Shown here in pieces: positions 9,699 to 17,840 of a stretch of DNA of 64,000 nt. The DNA comes from Variovorax sp. OV329 (GTDB lineage Bacteria > Pseudomonadota > Gammaproteobacteria > Burkholderiales > Burkholderiaceae_C), in contig NZ_FOUG01000009.1 of assembly GCF_900114785.1 (NCBI RefSeq), positions 150,322-214,321 of the forward strand. The letters are read 5' to 3'. The stretch's first letter is position 1; each line of letters opens with the position of its first letter. The translations under genes and the position numbers were made by a program. Under the pieces are notes generated by a model. The model saw only the letters and a list, made by a program, of their open reading frames with translations. It had not been told where the DNA came from and did not search any database.

Positions 9699-9989
9699 TC
9701 ATTCATTGATTTTTGTGTAACTTCCGAGCCGTTCGGCGGCCGCTCTTGTACCCCGGTACTTCGCTTTTAGATTTTCAAGAATCTCGTCAAGCCCTTTGCA
9801 AGCGTCATTGACCGAGCTTACCCACCTCTTCGATTCCTGAACATCTTCAGGCGGCTCCTCCCCACGCAAGGTGTCGCATGTACTTCGCCGTGCGATGAAG
9901 CTTTCGATTTCGTCCGGCGGTGTCGATCCAGAACAACTCGCCTGAACAAGGACGAGTGCGACCCAAAAGAGAGTCCTTCTAGTGCCCAT
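9699..9989 (-). CDS. small lipoprotein, candidate immunity protein, 96 aa
   Basis: A basic-hydrophobic signal (MGTRRTLFWVALVLVQASC) ends in Cys19. The lipobox is imperfect (Q at -3), so lipidation is probable rather than certain. The mature part holds CDTLRGEEP and a second Cys-containing motif CKGLDEILENLKAKYRG. This layout resembles widespread small proteobacterial lipoproteins of unknown function. It starts inside the end of the M15 peptidase gene (11 bp overlap), and an upstream start at 10022 is also open. A periplasmic protein coupled to a cell-wall peptidase fits an immunity role, but that is inference. Confidence 0.65.
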   Translation of the reverse strand: MGTRRTLFWVALVLVQASCSGSTPPDEIESFIARRSTCDTLRGEEPPEDVQESKRWVSSVNDACKGLDEILENLKAKYRGTRAAAERLGSYTKINE

Positions 9990-10599
9990 TGTCAGACCAA
10001 TGCGGCCTATCTGCCGCTCCACCGGAGAATTTCAGGACGCCGTAAGTTGCGCCGACCTTGTGCAACTCGGCATTCATTCCGGTTCGAGGGGTGGATTCAA
10101 TGGTTTGTGCGGAACCATCGCTGCTCCTGATCTCCAAACCATCGCTCCAACTGATGTTCATATCAATCGCCGCGCCCTCCGTATGCCTCGACTGAAGCGC
10201 CGGCGCGACCTGCAATCCATTCATTTGAAAGGCAGTCACCATTTCTTCGGCAGCCTTCCTCGACGCCGCATCCGTTGGGTGAACCCATTCAATATTCACT
10301 CCGTTCATGCTCGCCGCAGACTCCGGTTTGGCTCCATTTGCAATTCTCCATGACCAATGCATCAAATACGCACGCTCTGGAGGCCTGAAGGTTGCCGAAA
10401 TTATTACAGTCGCACCAGCGGCATCCAAGGCGGTTTTGAACGAACTCATGTTTGACTTGAAAGGCTGATGCAGATCATCTATTTGCCTACTACCGGGAAA
10501 ACGGGCGCACCACTGCGGGCCACTTAACTCTCTCGCTATGCTAACGACAGCAGGTGCTCGATCCGCTGTCGGAGTCAGTCGTGCTTGTCTTGTCGCCAT
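9979..10599 (-). CDS. M15-like zinc peptidase, candidate T6SS peptidoglycan effector, 206 aa
   Basis: The sequence shows a conserved SATFRPPERAYLMHW block (68-82), then SRHTEGAAID with His139 and Asp146 in the HxxxxxxD spacing of M15 (VanY/endolysin-type) peptidases. The C-terminal DRPHW has His200 as the likely third zinc ligand. M15 enzymes cut peptide stems of peptidoglycan. There is no Sec or Tat signal, so export needs another route. GAGG nine bases before the ATG at 10599 supports the start, although the frame is open to 10635. It overlaps the PAAR gene by 59 bp, and GC is well below the flanks. Confidence 0.75.
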   Translation of the reverse strand: MATRQARLTPTADRAPAVVSIARELSGPQWCARFPGSRQIDDLHQPFKSNMSSFKTALDAAGATVIISATFRPPERAYLMHWSWRIANGAKPESAASMNGVNIEWVHPTDAASRKAAEEMVTAFQMNGLQVAPALQSRHTEGAAIDMNISWSDGLEIRSSDGSAQTIESTPRTGMNAELHKVGATYGVLKFSGGAADRPHWSDNGH

Positions 10600-11104
10600 A
10601 AAAAGGAACCTCGATTGTTGCAACCTGCGGTGCATCCGCGTAAATTGAATTGGTCATTCCGAAGATATCCGTAACGCCGTGATACTCGCGACCATCGTCG
10701 AGGGTGACCTTATAGGGCAAAAATGCGAACGCCTTCTGGGAAGATTCAACGATTACTTTGAATTGGAGATCGTGAGTTCCACCCTCAGCGAACTCAAGCG
10801 TTCTTTTTGCCACAAGGAGCGTGCGAGCGGGGGCCTGTTCTGCAATTAATTGCGAGCCGCATTCCGTTTTGCATCCATCATAGCAAAGCGGAATTCCATT
10901 CCACGTATTGCTTGGAAGACCCTCAATGATCTTGTTCACCCCGTGCACTGGACAAAAAACGAGATCACCCAACTTCAATACTGGGAGGTCGTTCCAGCTT
11001 TGGGCATCGGTGCCGGAAATGGCCACACCACCGTGTGTCGTCTTATCTCCGACGACGGACTGGCTCTTGCCATTGCTAAAAGTCAATCGGCCGAATGAAG
11101 CCAT
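10541..11104 (-). CDS. PAAR domain protein with C-terminal beta-rich extension, 187 aa
   Basis: PAAR proteins cap the VgrG spike of type VI secretion systems and carry or recruit effectors. The PAAR repeats are visible: GDKTTHGG (19-26), LGDLVFCPVHG (45-55) and GIPLCYDGCKTECG (70-83), with His24, Cys51, His54, Cys74, Cys78 and Cys82 as possible zinc ligands. Residues about 92-170 form a beta-rich extension (KVTLDDGREYHGVTDIFGMT) like the transthyretin-type domains seen on some PAAR proteins. GGAGG six bases before the ATG at 11104 fixes the start. It lies 10 bp after the second PAAR gene and overlaps the peptidase gene. Confidence 0.85.
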   Translation of the reverse strand: MASFGRLTFSNGKSQSVVGDKTTHGGVAISGTDAQSWNDLPVLKLGDLVFCPVHGVNKIIEGLPSNTWNGIPLCYDGCKTECGSQLIAEQAPARTLLVAKRTLEFAEGGTHDLQFKVIVESSQKAFAFLPYKVTLDDGREYHGVTDIFGMTNSIYADAPQVATIEVPFYGDKTSTTDSDSGSSTCCR

Positions 11105-11114
11105 GCGATGCCTC

Positions 11115-11474
11115 CTATTTCGATTGACGAAAGCCTTCAATCAGAAACCCGGAAACTGGCAACTCCTCGTAGATGCAAATTCGAGCGACTTGGACGGGTG
11201 TGCTCACAATTCGATCACCGCCACTGACGTGACTACCCACGACGGCAGCCGATCGCCCCTCCACAACTGCTCCAATGCCGGCACCTGAAGTGATGCTTTC
11301 CTCTCTCCCATCAGGATAGTTAACGACGTCGCCCACAAGCGCAACTTCCCGTCCGTCCATATTCATTTTGCTCGAAGCGCTGACGACTGCGCCCCCTCGT
11401 GGGTCTCTGCGCCAACAGTTGCGATCCAGTGACAACTTATTAAAGTGAGGCTCGCCAGGTATTCTGCATGACAC
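11115..11474 (-). CDS. second PAAR-like protein, 119 aa (start uncertain)
   Basis: The core GGAVVSASSKMNMDGREVAL (27-46) and VGDVVNYPDGRE, then a second half GAVVEGRSAAVVGSHVSGGD, follow the PAAR beta-repeat pattern. The Cys motifs of the neighbouring PAAR protein are missing. The listed GTG start has no clear ribosome site. The first 20 residues do not look like a normal PAAR N-terminus, so the real start may be internal or the 5' end altered. It is the first recognisable gene of a four-gene minus-strand unit (PAAR, PAAR, M15 peptidase, lipoprotein). Confidence 0.6.
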   Translation of the reverse strand: MSCRIPGEPHFNKLSLDRNCWRRDPRGGAVVSASSKMNMDGREVALVGDVVNYPDGREESITSGAGIGAVVEGRSAAVVGSHVSGGDRIVSTPVQVARICIYEELPVSGFLIEGFRQSK

Positions 11475-11548
11475 TTTTTATAACGAATTGCATATTCTCC
11501 CCATGATTCGTCATTTGACTTTTCAATAAAATTGAAACCTGACTGCAT
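11363..11548 (-). CDS. short ORF overlapping the PAAR-like gene, 61 aa
   Basis: An ATG at 11548, with an in-frame GTG just before it, is preceded by AGGGGG at a proper distance. It opens a 61-codon frame beginning MQSGFNFIEKSNDES. It overlaps the second PAAR gene by about 110 bp in another frame. The good ribosome site contrasts with the poor one of the PAAR gene. It could be a real small gene, or the true 5' end of the PAAR gene separated by a frameshift. No family is recognised. Confidence 0.3.
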   Translation of the reverse strand: MQSGFNFIEKSNDESWGEYAIRYKKCHAEYLASLTLISCHWIATVGAETHEGAQSSALRAK

Positions 11549-11551
11549 CAC

Positions 11552-11771
11552 AAGCCCCCTTGCAAGTTGAAAATCAAAATTCTAGATATGCCGCCCCTTT
11601 TTTGGCAAGCCGCTTCAGTCAAAAAAAACTGGCGAAAGCTTTTTTTGCAAAAGCAAATTAATCGGGGAGCCTGTCAAATACTCAAAATTCGACGGTCCCG
11701 CGTAGCACTTGATAGGGGGCCAGGAGTGGTGTACTTCGCGAAGCGAGCCAGGCACACCGCGAACGATCGGT
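11552..11771. other. AT-rich non-coding gap at the island edge
   Basis: This stretch has runs of A and T (for example at 11597-11602 and 11624-11631) and no credible gene. Line 11581-11640 has 28 G/C of 60, against about two thirds in the flanking genes. It probably holds the promoter of the minus-strand PAAR cassette. No attachment site, tRNA or transposase remnant was found in it. Confidence 0.5.
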
Positions 11772-11812
11772 CGGCCCCGGCTCCAGAGCATGCCCGGGGC
11801 CGTTCTTCTATT
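11772..11812. terminator. GC-rich hairpin between the island and the metallopeptidase gene
   Basis: The 9-bp inverted pair CGGCCCCGG / CCGGGGCCG (11772-11780 and 11794-11802) is followed on the plus strand by a T-rich TTCTTCTATTCTT. It lies just past the stop of the minus-strand metallopeptidase gene. The T-rich side faces the other way, so it is at best a partial terminator for that gene. Confidence 0.4.
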
Positions 11813-11824
11813 CTTGGAACCACT

Positions 11825-13018
11825 TCAGGGTTCGCGCCGCTGCGTCACGAGCTGGTGCACGAACTGCAGCTTGCGCACCACGGCATGCGGCAGCGCGAAG
11901 GGGTAGGTGTCGTGCTGCCCCATGCTGCGGGCGAACTCGTTGAGCACGTGCGTGAGCCGCACCCAGCCGTTGAGGAAATCCAGGAAGTGGCCGGCATCGG
12001 GATCGTCCGGCTGCCACAGGTCGGCCGAGTGGAAGAGGTCGTCGTCCGCAATTTCCACCTTCAGCGCATTGACACCGAAGCTCAGTGCCGTGTCGGCCGT
12101 GTCGGCCATGTGCAGGTAGTGCGCCCAGGTCTCGGCCCAGTCCTCCCAGGGATGGGCGGCGGCGTAGGAGCTGATGTAGCTGGAGGCCCAGTCGGGCTTC
12201 GGACCCTCCTGGTAATGCTGCTGCAGCGCCTGCGCATAGTCTTCGCGCTCGTCGCCGAAGAGCTCGCGGAAGGCCGTCAGCCAGTCCTCGCGCGGGGCCA
12301 CCAGCAGGTCCCAGTAGTAGTGGCCGATCTCGTGGCGGAAGTGGCCCAGCAGGGTGCGGTAGGGCTCGCCCATCTGCGCGCGCACCTGCTCGCGCACGGC
12401 GTCGTCGGCCTCGGCCACGTTCAGCGTGATGGTGCCGCCGGCGTGGCCGGTGAGCACCGGCAGGCCGGGCATCTCCGAGAGGAAGTCGAAGGCCAGGCCA
12501 TGCACCGGGTCGCTCACCCGCGTGGTCACCGGCAGGCCCAGCGCCAGCAGTTGCGAGATCAGGCGCCGCTTGGCCTGCTCCAGCAGGTTCCAGCGCTGCG
12601 GGTTCTCGGGCACCGACAGGTCCGGAATGGTGCGGGTGGTGCTGCACGCCAGGCACATGCCCGGCAAAAGGCCGTGGGCCGCGGGGTCGGGCGCCTCGCC
12701 CTCCACCGCCTCGGCCGGCACCATCCAGTTGCAGCCCGAGGCGCTCAGGAAATTGGCGCAGCGCAGGTACTGCGGTCCCTGCGGATCGCCGAACACGGTG
12801 AAGCGCTCGCTGCCTTCCACCGGCGCCAGCGGCAGCACACCGAACTGCTCGGTCACGAAGCCCAAGGGCGTGGCGCAGGCCAGGCAGCGGCTGTTGCGCA
12901 GGAACACCGGCCGCCCGCACTGGCATTGGTAGGCGCGGCTCACGGTGGGCGCGACCAGCGGTTCAGCGGGAGTGTCGGCGGGCGCGGCGCCCGGTACGGT
13001 CGAGGCAAGTTCTGACAT
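11825..13018 (-). CDS. putative zinc-binding metallopeptidase, 397 aa
   Basis: It has an N-terminal zinc-ribbon-like pair of motifs (CQCG at 32-35 and CLAC at 45-48) and a gluzincin-type HEIGH motif at 229-233. A downstream EDWAETWAHYLH supplies a probable third ligand (near residues 292-303). This matches the putative zinc-binding metallo-peptidase family (PF15887 type), whose substrate is unknown. It has no signal peptide, so it is presumably cytoplasmic. MSELAST at 13018 is preferred over a longer open frame. It is divergent from the MFS transporter gene. Confidence 0.85.
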   Translation of the reverse strand: MSELASTVPGAAPADTPAEPLVAPTVSRAYQCQCGRPVFLRNSRCLACATPLGFVTEQFGVLPLAPVEGSERFTVFGDPQGPQYLRCANFLSASGCNWMVPAEAVEGEAPDPAAHGLLPGMCLACSTTRTIPDLSVPENPQRWNLLEQAKRRLISQLLALGLPVTTRVSDPVHGLAFDFLSEMPGLPVLTGHAGGTITLNVAEADDAVREQVRAQMGEPYRTLLGHFRHEIGHYYWDLLVAPREDWLTAFRELFGDEREDYAQALQQHYQEGPKPDWASSYISSYAAAHPWEDWAETWAHYLHMADTADTALSFGVNALKVEIADDDLFHSADLWQPDDPDAGHFLDFLNGWVRLTHVLNEFARSMGQHDTYPFALPHAVVRKLQFVHQLVTQRREP

Positions 13019-13130
13019 GGGGGCCCTTGTTTTCCGCGGACATTGTGCGGGCGCCAACGCGACTGCCTTGTCAGCGCAAAGGCCGATATCCTCGGGGTGA
13101 AGTGCCCCGAGCGGCACGCCCGCCTCCTCG

Positions 13131-14627
13131 ATGAAACCCGACATCCCCCCTCCCGCCGCCGCGCCGGCCATGCCCACCCTGCGCGAGCGCTACGGCGAGC
13201 GCTACCGCTGGTACCTGCTGCTCTCGGTCATGGTGGGGACGATGGCGTCCATCATGTCCTCCACCATCGTCAACGTGGCGATCCCGGGCATGAGCCACCA
13301 CTTCTCGCTCGGGCAGGAGCGCGCGCAGTGGGTCACCTCGGGCTTCATGGTGTCGATGACAGTGGCGATGCTCACCACGCCCTGGCTGCTGGGGCGCTTC
13401 GGCTACCGGCGCACCTACGTGGGCACCATGGTCCTGCTGCTGGCCGGCGGCATCGTCGGCGGGCTGGCCACGCAGTTCTGGGTGGTGCTGGCCGCGCGGG
13501 TGGCCGAAGGTCTTGCGGCCGGGGTGGTGCAGCCCATTCCGGCCATCATCATCCTGCGCGCCTTCGAGCCGCACGAGCAGGGCCGCGCCAGCGGGCTGTT
13601 CGGCATGGGCGTGGTGCTGGCGCCGGCCATCGGGCCCAGCATCGGCGGCGTGCTGGTCGACCTGTTCGGCTGGCGCTCCATCTTCTTCATGGTGGTGCCC
13701 TTCTGCCTGGTGTCGCTGTGGGCGGCCTACAAGTTCGTGCCCACCACGGCGCCCGGCGGCATCACCGCCGAGCGCGGCGCGCGGCTGGACTGGGGCGGAC
13801 TGGCGCTGGCCACGGTGGGCACGCTGTGCCTGCTCAACGGACTGGTGGAACTGCGCGGCGGCACGCCGCTGGAAAGCGTCGGGCTGCTGGTCGGGGCGGC
13901 GGTGTCGCTGGTGGCCTTCATCGCCTGGCAGAAGCGCATGGCGGCCAACGGCGGCGCGCCGCTGATGAACCTGGCGCTGTTCGGCTACCGGCAGTTCGCC
14001 ATGGGCAGCGTGGTGGCCTTCATCTACGGCACCGCCCTGTTCGGCTCGACCTACCTGCTGCCGGTGTACATGCAGGTGGGGCTGCAGCTGTCGGCCTCGT
14101 ACGTGGGCACCATCATGCTGCCGGCGGGCATCGTGCTGGCCGTGACCATCGCCTGGGTCGGGCGGCTGGCGGACCGGCAGCCCACCTGGCTGCTGGTGAG
14201 CATCGGCCTGGCACTGCTGACCGCTTCCTTCGCGCTGATGCTGGTGATCCACCTGGGCAGCGCGATCTGGCTGCTGGTGCTCTTTGCCGGCATCGGGCGG
14301 CTGGGGCTTGGCTTCATCCTGCCCTCGCTCAACCTGGGTTCGATGCGGCCGCTGGCCAAGCCGCTCATTCCCCAGGGCGCCAGCGCCATCAACTTCGTGC
14401 GCATGCTGGGCGGCGCGGCCGGCGTGAGCCTGTGCGCCATCGTGCTGGAGTGGCGGCTGGCCGCGCATGGCGACTCGCTGGCCAATGCCGCCACCAGCCC
14501 GGCGCGGCTGGCGGCCTTCGACGAGGTGTTCATGCTGCTGGCCGGCATCTGCGCGCTGGCCATCTGCGCCGCCTGGCAGCTGCGCGAACGGCCGCAGGCT
14601 CCGACGCCCACGCCCGAGGCGCGCTGA
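13131..14627 (+). CDS. MFS drug:H+ antiporter, DHA2 (EmrB/QacA-like), 498 aa
   Basis: The protein is a hydrophobic permease of the length and segment number (about 14) expected for DHA2 proteins. Family features are NVAIPGMSHHFSLGQERAQWV (a motif D1-like region near 45-65), LGRFGYRRTYVGTM (motif A-like) and the central AFEPHEQGRASGLFGMG, followed by GPSIGGVLVD (motif C-like). These transporters expel toxic compounds across the inner membrane using the proton gradient. No HlyD/EmrA-type adaptor gene lies next to it. The substrate is unknown. Confidence 0.88.
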   Translation: MKPDIPPPAAAPAMPTLRERYGERYRWYLLLSVMVGTMASIMSSTIVNVAIPGMSHHFSLGQERAQWVTSGFMVSMTVAMLTTPWLLGRFGYRRTYVGTMVLLLAGGIVGGLATQFWVVLAARVAEGLAAGVVQPIPAIIILRAFEPHEQGRASGLFGMGVVLAPAIGPSIGGVLVDLFGWRSIFFMVVPFCLVSLWAAYKFVPTTAPGGITAERGARLDWGGLALATVGTLCLLNGLVELRGGTPLESVGLLVGAAVSLVAFIAWQKRMAANGGAPLMNLALFGYRQFAMGSVVAFIYGTALFGSTYLLPVYMQVGLQLSASYVGTIMLPAGIVLAVTIAWVGRLADRQPTWLLVSIGLALLTASFALMLVIHLGSAIWLLVLFAGIGRLGLGFILPSLNLGSMRPLAKPLIPQGASAINFVRMLGGAAGVSLCAIVLEWRLAAHGDSLANAATSPARLAAFDEVFMLLAGICALAICAAWQLRERPQAPTPTPEAR

Positions 14628-14663
14628 AAAAACCCGGGCGCGTTTTCGCGCTCTAATGACGCG

Positions 14664-15431
14664 ATGTGCCAACTGCTGGGAATGAACTGCAACACGCCGA
14701 CGGACGTGACCTTCAGCTTCACGGGCTTCGCCCAGCGCGGGGGCCGCACCGACCACCATGCCGACGGCTGGGGCATCGCCTTCTTCGAGGACCGCGGGCT
14801 GCGCCACTTCGTGGACCACCAGCCGGCCTGCGAGTCGCCGGTGGCCGAGCTGATCCGCCGCTACCCCATCCGCAGCCGCAACGTGGTGGCGCACATCCGC
14901 AAGGCCACGCAGGGCGAGATCAACCTGCAGAACTGCCACCCCTTCGTGCGCGAGCTGTGGGGCCGCTACTGGGTGTTCGCCCACAACGGCGACCTGAAGG
15001 ACTTCCGCCCGCGCCTGCACGGCAACTTCCACCCCGTGGGCAACACCGACAGCGAGCATGCCTTCTGCTGGATCATGCAGGAGCTGGCCAAGTCGCATGC
15101 CGGCGTGCCTAGCGTGGACGAGCTGACGCTCACCCTCAAGGAGCTGGCCCCGCGCATCGCAAAGCACGGCACCTTCAACTTCATGCTGTCCAACGGGCAG
15201 GCGCTGTGGGCCCACGCCTCGACGCACCTGTGGCACGTCGAGCGCCGCCATCCCTTCGCGGCGGCGCAACTGGCGGACGAGGACCTGTCGATCGACTTCG
15301 CGCAGCACACCACACCCACCGACCGGGTGGCGGTGGTGGTCACGACGCCGCTCACGACCAACGAGGACTGGGTGGCCTTCACCCCGGGTGAATTGCGCGT
15401 TTTCGTCGACGGCCGCCTCCAGCCAGGCTGA
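14664..15431 (+). CDS. class II glutamine amidotransferase (YafJ-like), 255 aa
   Basis: Cys2, exposed after removal of Met1, is the Ntn nucleophile. The family blocks GRTDHHADGWGIAFFED (near 29-45), VAHIRKATQGEINLQNCHPF and WVFAHNGDL follow. These proteins hold only the glutaminase half, and the partner that would receive ammonia is not known for YafJ-type members. It starts 36 bp after the MFS gene, so they may share a transcript without an obvious functional link. Confidence 0.88.
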   Translation: MCQLLGMNCNTPTDVTFSFTGFAQRGGRTDHHADGWGIAFFEDRGLRHFVDHQPACESPVAELIRRYPIRSRNVVAHIRKATQGEINLQNCHPFVRELWGRYWVFAHNGDLKDFRPRLHGNFHPVGNTDSEHAFCWIMQELAKSHAGVPSVDELTLTLKELAPRIAKHGTFNFMLSNGQALWAHASTHLWHVERRHPFAAAQLADEDLSIDFAQHTTPTDRVAVVVTTPLTTNEDWVAFTPGELRVFVDGRLQPG

Positions 15432-15535
15432 TTGGCATGCGCCTGCGCGGTGCTTCCGCGCAACACCTAGACGCGCTTCGGCGTCGAACGTCCTGCAAAT
15501 GAAGACAAAGGCATGGGTGGCCGCGGCCGTACCCT

Positions 15536-15560
15536 CAATAATAGGCATTCTCATTTGCAA
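15536..15560 (+). promoter_or_regulatory. Fur-box-like site upstream of the TonB receptor
   Basis: The AT-rich CAATAATAGGCATTCTCATT at 15536-15555 carries the GCATTCTCATT half typical of betaproteobacterial Fur boxes. It sits about 20-45 bp before the receptor start, where a repressor would block transcription. A fur gene is present at 46.2 kb. This is by eye and has not been scored against a matrix. Confidence 0.55.
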
Positions 15561-15578
15561 GAACTAAAAGGTCCCGCC

Positions 15579-17816
15579 GTGGCTGCTCCTCACACCTCCA
15601 GATTCACCCTGCGCGCCATTGCGCTGGCAGCCGCCGCGGCCACGCAGGTCTTCGGCGCCTACGCGCAGACCGGCACCGCCCCGGCGCCCGCGACGTCGGC
15701 AGGCACCCTGACCGCGATCACGGTGGAAGCCAGCGCAGACGCCTCGGCCGAAGGCCTGACCAAGCCCTTCGCGGGCGGCCAGGTGGCGCGCGGGGGCAAG
15801 GTGGGCATCCTGGGCAACCAGGACATCATGAGTACGCCCTTTACAACCACGAGCTTTACCAACGAGCTGATCCAAAACCAGCAGGCCAAGAGCGTGGCGG
15901 ACGTGCTGCAGAACGACCCGTCGGTGCGCGTCGCGCGCGGCTTCGGCAATTTCCAGGAAACCTACTTCATCCGCGGTTTCCTGCTGAGTTCGGACTCGAT
16001 CGCCTATAACGGCCTGTACGGCTTATTGCCGCGTCAATACATCTCGTCCAACTTGTTCGAGCGTGTTGAGGTGCTGCGCGGCCCGAGCGCGTTCCTCAAT
16101 GGTGCAGCACCCGGTGGCGACGGCATTGGTGGTTCCGTCAACCTGCTGCCAAAGCGCGCCGGCAATGAACCGCTCACCGCGTTGACGCTAGGCGTGTCCA
16201 GCGGCTCGCAGTGGTACGGGGCTGCCGACATATCGCGCCGCTTCGGCCCCGACCAGAGTCTGGGTATCCGCGTTAATGCCGCACGCCGCGACGGCGGTAC
16301 CGGCGTTGACAACGAGGATGTCGAGATGAGTGTGGCCTCAGTGGGCTTGGACTGGCGCAGTCGCAACGTGCGCCTGTCGGCCGACGTCGGCTATCAGGAC
16401 CATCGCCTGAGCCAGACCCGTACCAACGTCGACATCGCCGCCGCCACTGTCGTGCCCTCGGCGCCGGACGCCTCAAAGAACTGGGCGCAGCCCTGGACCT
16501 ACTCGAACGAGCGCGACACCTTCGGCACGGTGCGCGGCGAAGTGGACATCACCGACAACGTCACGGCCTGGTTCGCCGGCGGCATGCGCGATGGCTACGA
16601 GGCCAACAGCCTGGCCGGCCTGAGCGTGAACAACGGCACCACCGGCGACGGCAGCTTCTACCGCTTCGACAACGCTCGCCGCGACAAGATCCAGACTGGC
16701 GAGCTCGGCATCCGGGGCAAGTTCAACACCGGCTCGGTATCGCACCAGGTGGTGGGCGCGTACTCGTACTATGACGAGAACCGCAAGAACGCCTTCCGCT
16801 ACGACTTCTTCAACCAGTTCTCCACCAACCTCTACAACCCGGTCATTTATCCGAAGCCCGCCTTCAGCGCAGGCAGCGATGTGTTCGGCTTCGGCAACGA
16901 CCTGGACAACCCGGCCACCACAAACAAGAACCGTCTGATCAGCTATGCCATCGGCGACACGCTGGGCTTCCTGAACGACACGCTGCTGGTCACGGTAGGC
17001 GCGCGCTACCAGACCATGGACTTGGAAAGCTTCGCCTACAACACCGGCGCCCTGCAAAGCGGCTACGACCAGAACAAGACCAGCCCGATCGGCGGCGTGG
17101 TCTGGAAGGCCACCACGGAAATCTCGGTCTACGGCAACTACGTCGAGGCCCTGTCTCCAGGCGAGACGGCGCCCGCGACGATCGCCGGCCAGCCGGTGCT
17201 CAACGTCGGCGAGCAGCTCGCACCCTACGTGTCCAAGCAGAAGGAAGTGGGCGTGAAGTGGGACGGCGGCTCGCTGGGCGCCACTGCCTCCTACTTCACC
17301 ATCGACAAGCCGCGCGCCCTGCGCAACAGCGCCGGCTACTTCGTCGCCGAGGGCAAGGACAATCACCAGGGCGCGGAATTCAATGTGTTCGGCGAACCGG
17401 TGCGCGGGTTCCGCGTGCTCGGCGGCGTCACCTTCCTGGATGCCAAGCAGAAGGACACCGGCGACGCGCTCACCGATGGCAAGCGCGTGATCGGCGTGCC
17501 GAACACGCAGGGCACCCTCGGCCTGGAGTGGGACGTGATCGGCGTACGCGGGCTGACGCTGGAAGGCCGCATGATCGCTAGTTCGAGCAGCTATTCCGAT
17601 TCGGCCAACACGCTGCGCGTGCCGGGCTGGAGCCGCTTCGACCTCGGCGCGCGCTACGTCATGGACGTGAGCGGCAAACTGGTTACTTTGCGCGGCCGTG
17701 TCGAGAACGTCGCCGACCGCGATTACTGGGCATCGGTGGGTGGCTACCCTGGCGCGGGCTACTTGGTGCTGGGCAATCCGCGCACGTTTAGCCTGACGGC
17801 CACCATGGAGTTCTGA
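15579..17816 (+). CDS. TonB-dependent siderophore receptor, 745 aa
   Basis: This is an outer-membrane beta-barrel for energised import of ferric siderophores. The GTG at 15579 gives a normal signal peptide (basic start, then AIALAAAAATQVFGAYAQ). It is preferred over an ATG at 15513, whose extension is not signal-like. A TonB-box-like LTAITVEA follows, then the plug domain (VLQNDPSVRVARGFGNFQE, VEVLRGPSAFLNGAAPGGD), and a barrel ending in a C-terminal Phe (TATMEF). Parts are less GC-rich than the neighbours (33 of 60 G/C in 16021-16080), which may indicate transfer. The ligand is unknown. Confidence 0.92.
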   Translation: MAAPHTSRFTLRAIALAAAAATQVFGAYAQTGTAPAPATSAGTLTAITVEASADASAEGLTKPFAGGQVARGGKVGILGNQDIMSTPFTTTSFTNELIQNQQAKSVADVLQNDPSVRVARGFGNFQETYFIRGFLLSSDSIAYNGLYGLLPRQYISSNLFERVEVLRGPSAFLNGAAPGGDGIGGSVNLLPKRAGNEPLTALTLGVSSGSQWYGAADISRRFGPDQSLGIRVNAARRDGGTGVDNEDVEMSVASVGLDWRSRNVRLSADVGYQDHRLSQTRTNVDIAAATVVPSAPDASKNWAQPWTYSNERDTFGTVRGEVDITDNVTAWFAGGMRDGYEANSLAGLSVNNGTTGDGSFYRFDNARRDKIQTGELGIRGKFNTGSVSHQVVGAYSYYDENRKNAFRYDFFNQFSTNLYNPVIYPKPAFSAGSDVFGFGNDLDNPATTNKNRLISYAIGDTLGFLNDTLLVTVGARYQTMDLESFAYNTGALQSGYDQNKTSPIGGVVWKATTEISVYGNYVEALSPGETAPATIAGQPVLNVGEQLAPYVSKQKEVGVKWDGGSLGATASYFTIDKPRALRNSAGYFVAEGKDNHQGAEFNVFGEPVRGFRVLGGVTFLDAKQKDTGDALTDGKRVIGVPNTQGTLGLEWDVIGVRGLTLEGRMIASSSSYSDSANTLRVPGWSRFDLGARYVMDVSGKLVTLRGRVENVADRDYWASVGGYPGAGYLVLGNPRTFSLTATMEF

Positions 17817-17840
17817 TCGACCGGCGCGTCGCAGCGTCCT

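Noticed and set aside
9688..9714. ATGACA-CCC-TGTCAT hairpin with a T run as a terminator for the phosphofructokinase gene
   Set aside because: The stem is only six bases, AT-containing, with a 3-base loop, and overlaps the lipoprotein stop. It is too weak to call as a terminator.
11475..11824. Integration site, tRNA end or transposase remnant at the edge of the PAAR island
   Set aside because: No direct repeat, tRNA fragment or recombinase coding was found. Low GC alone supports transfer but not a mechanism.
13071..15560. An 829-codon open frame on the minus strand opposite the MFS and amidotransferase genes
   Set aside because: It is an antisense shadow of high-GC codon bias. The product is His/Arg/Gln-rich with no family pattern, and both genes beneath it are clear. 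The same holds for long minus-strand frames opposite the glycogen genes and plus-strand frames opposite leuS.
15513..15578. ATG at 15513 as the start of the TonB receptor
   Set aside because: It would place the Fur-like site inside the coding sequence and put 22 polar residues before the signal peptide. The GTG at 15579 gives a normal signal.
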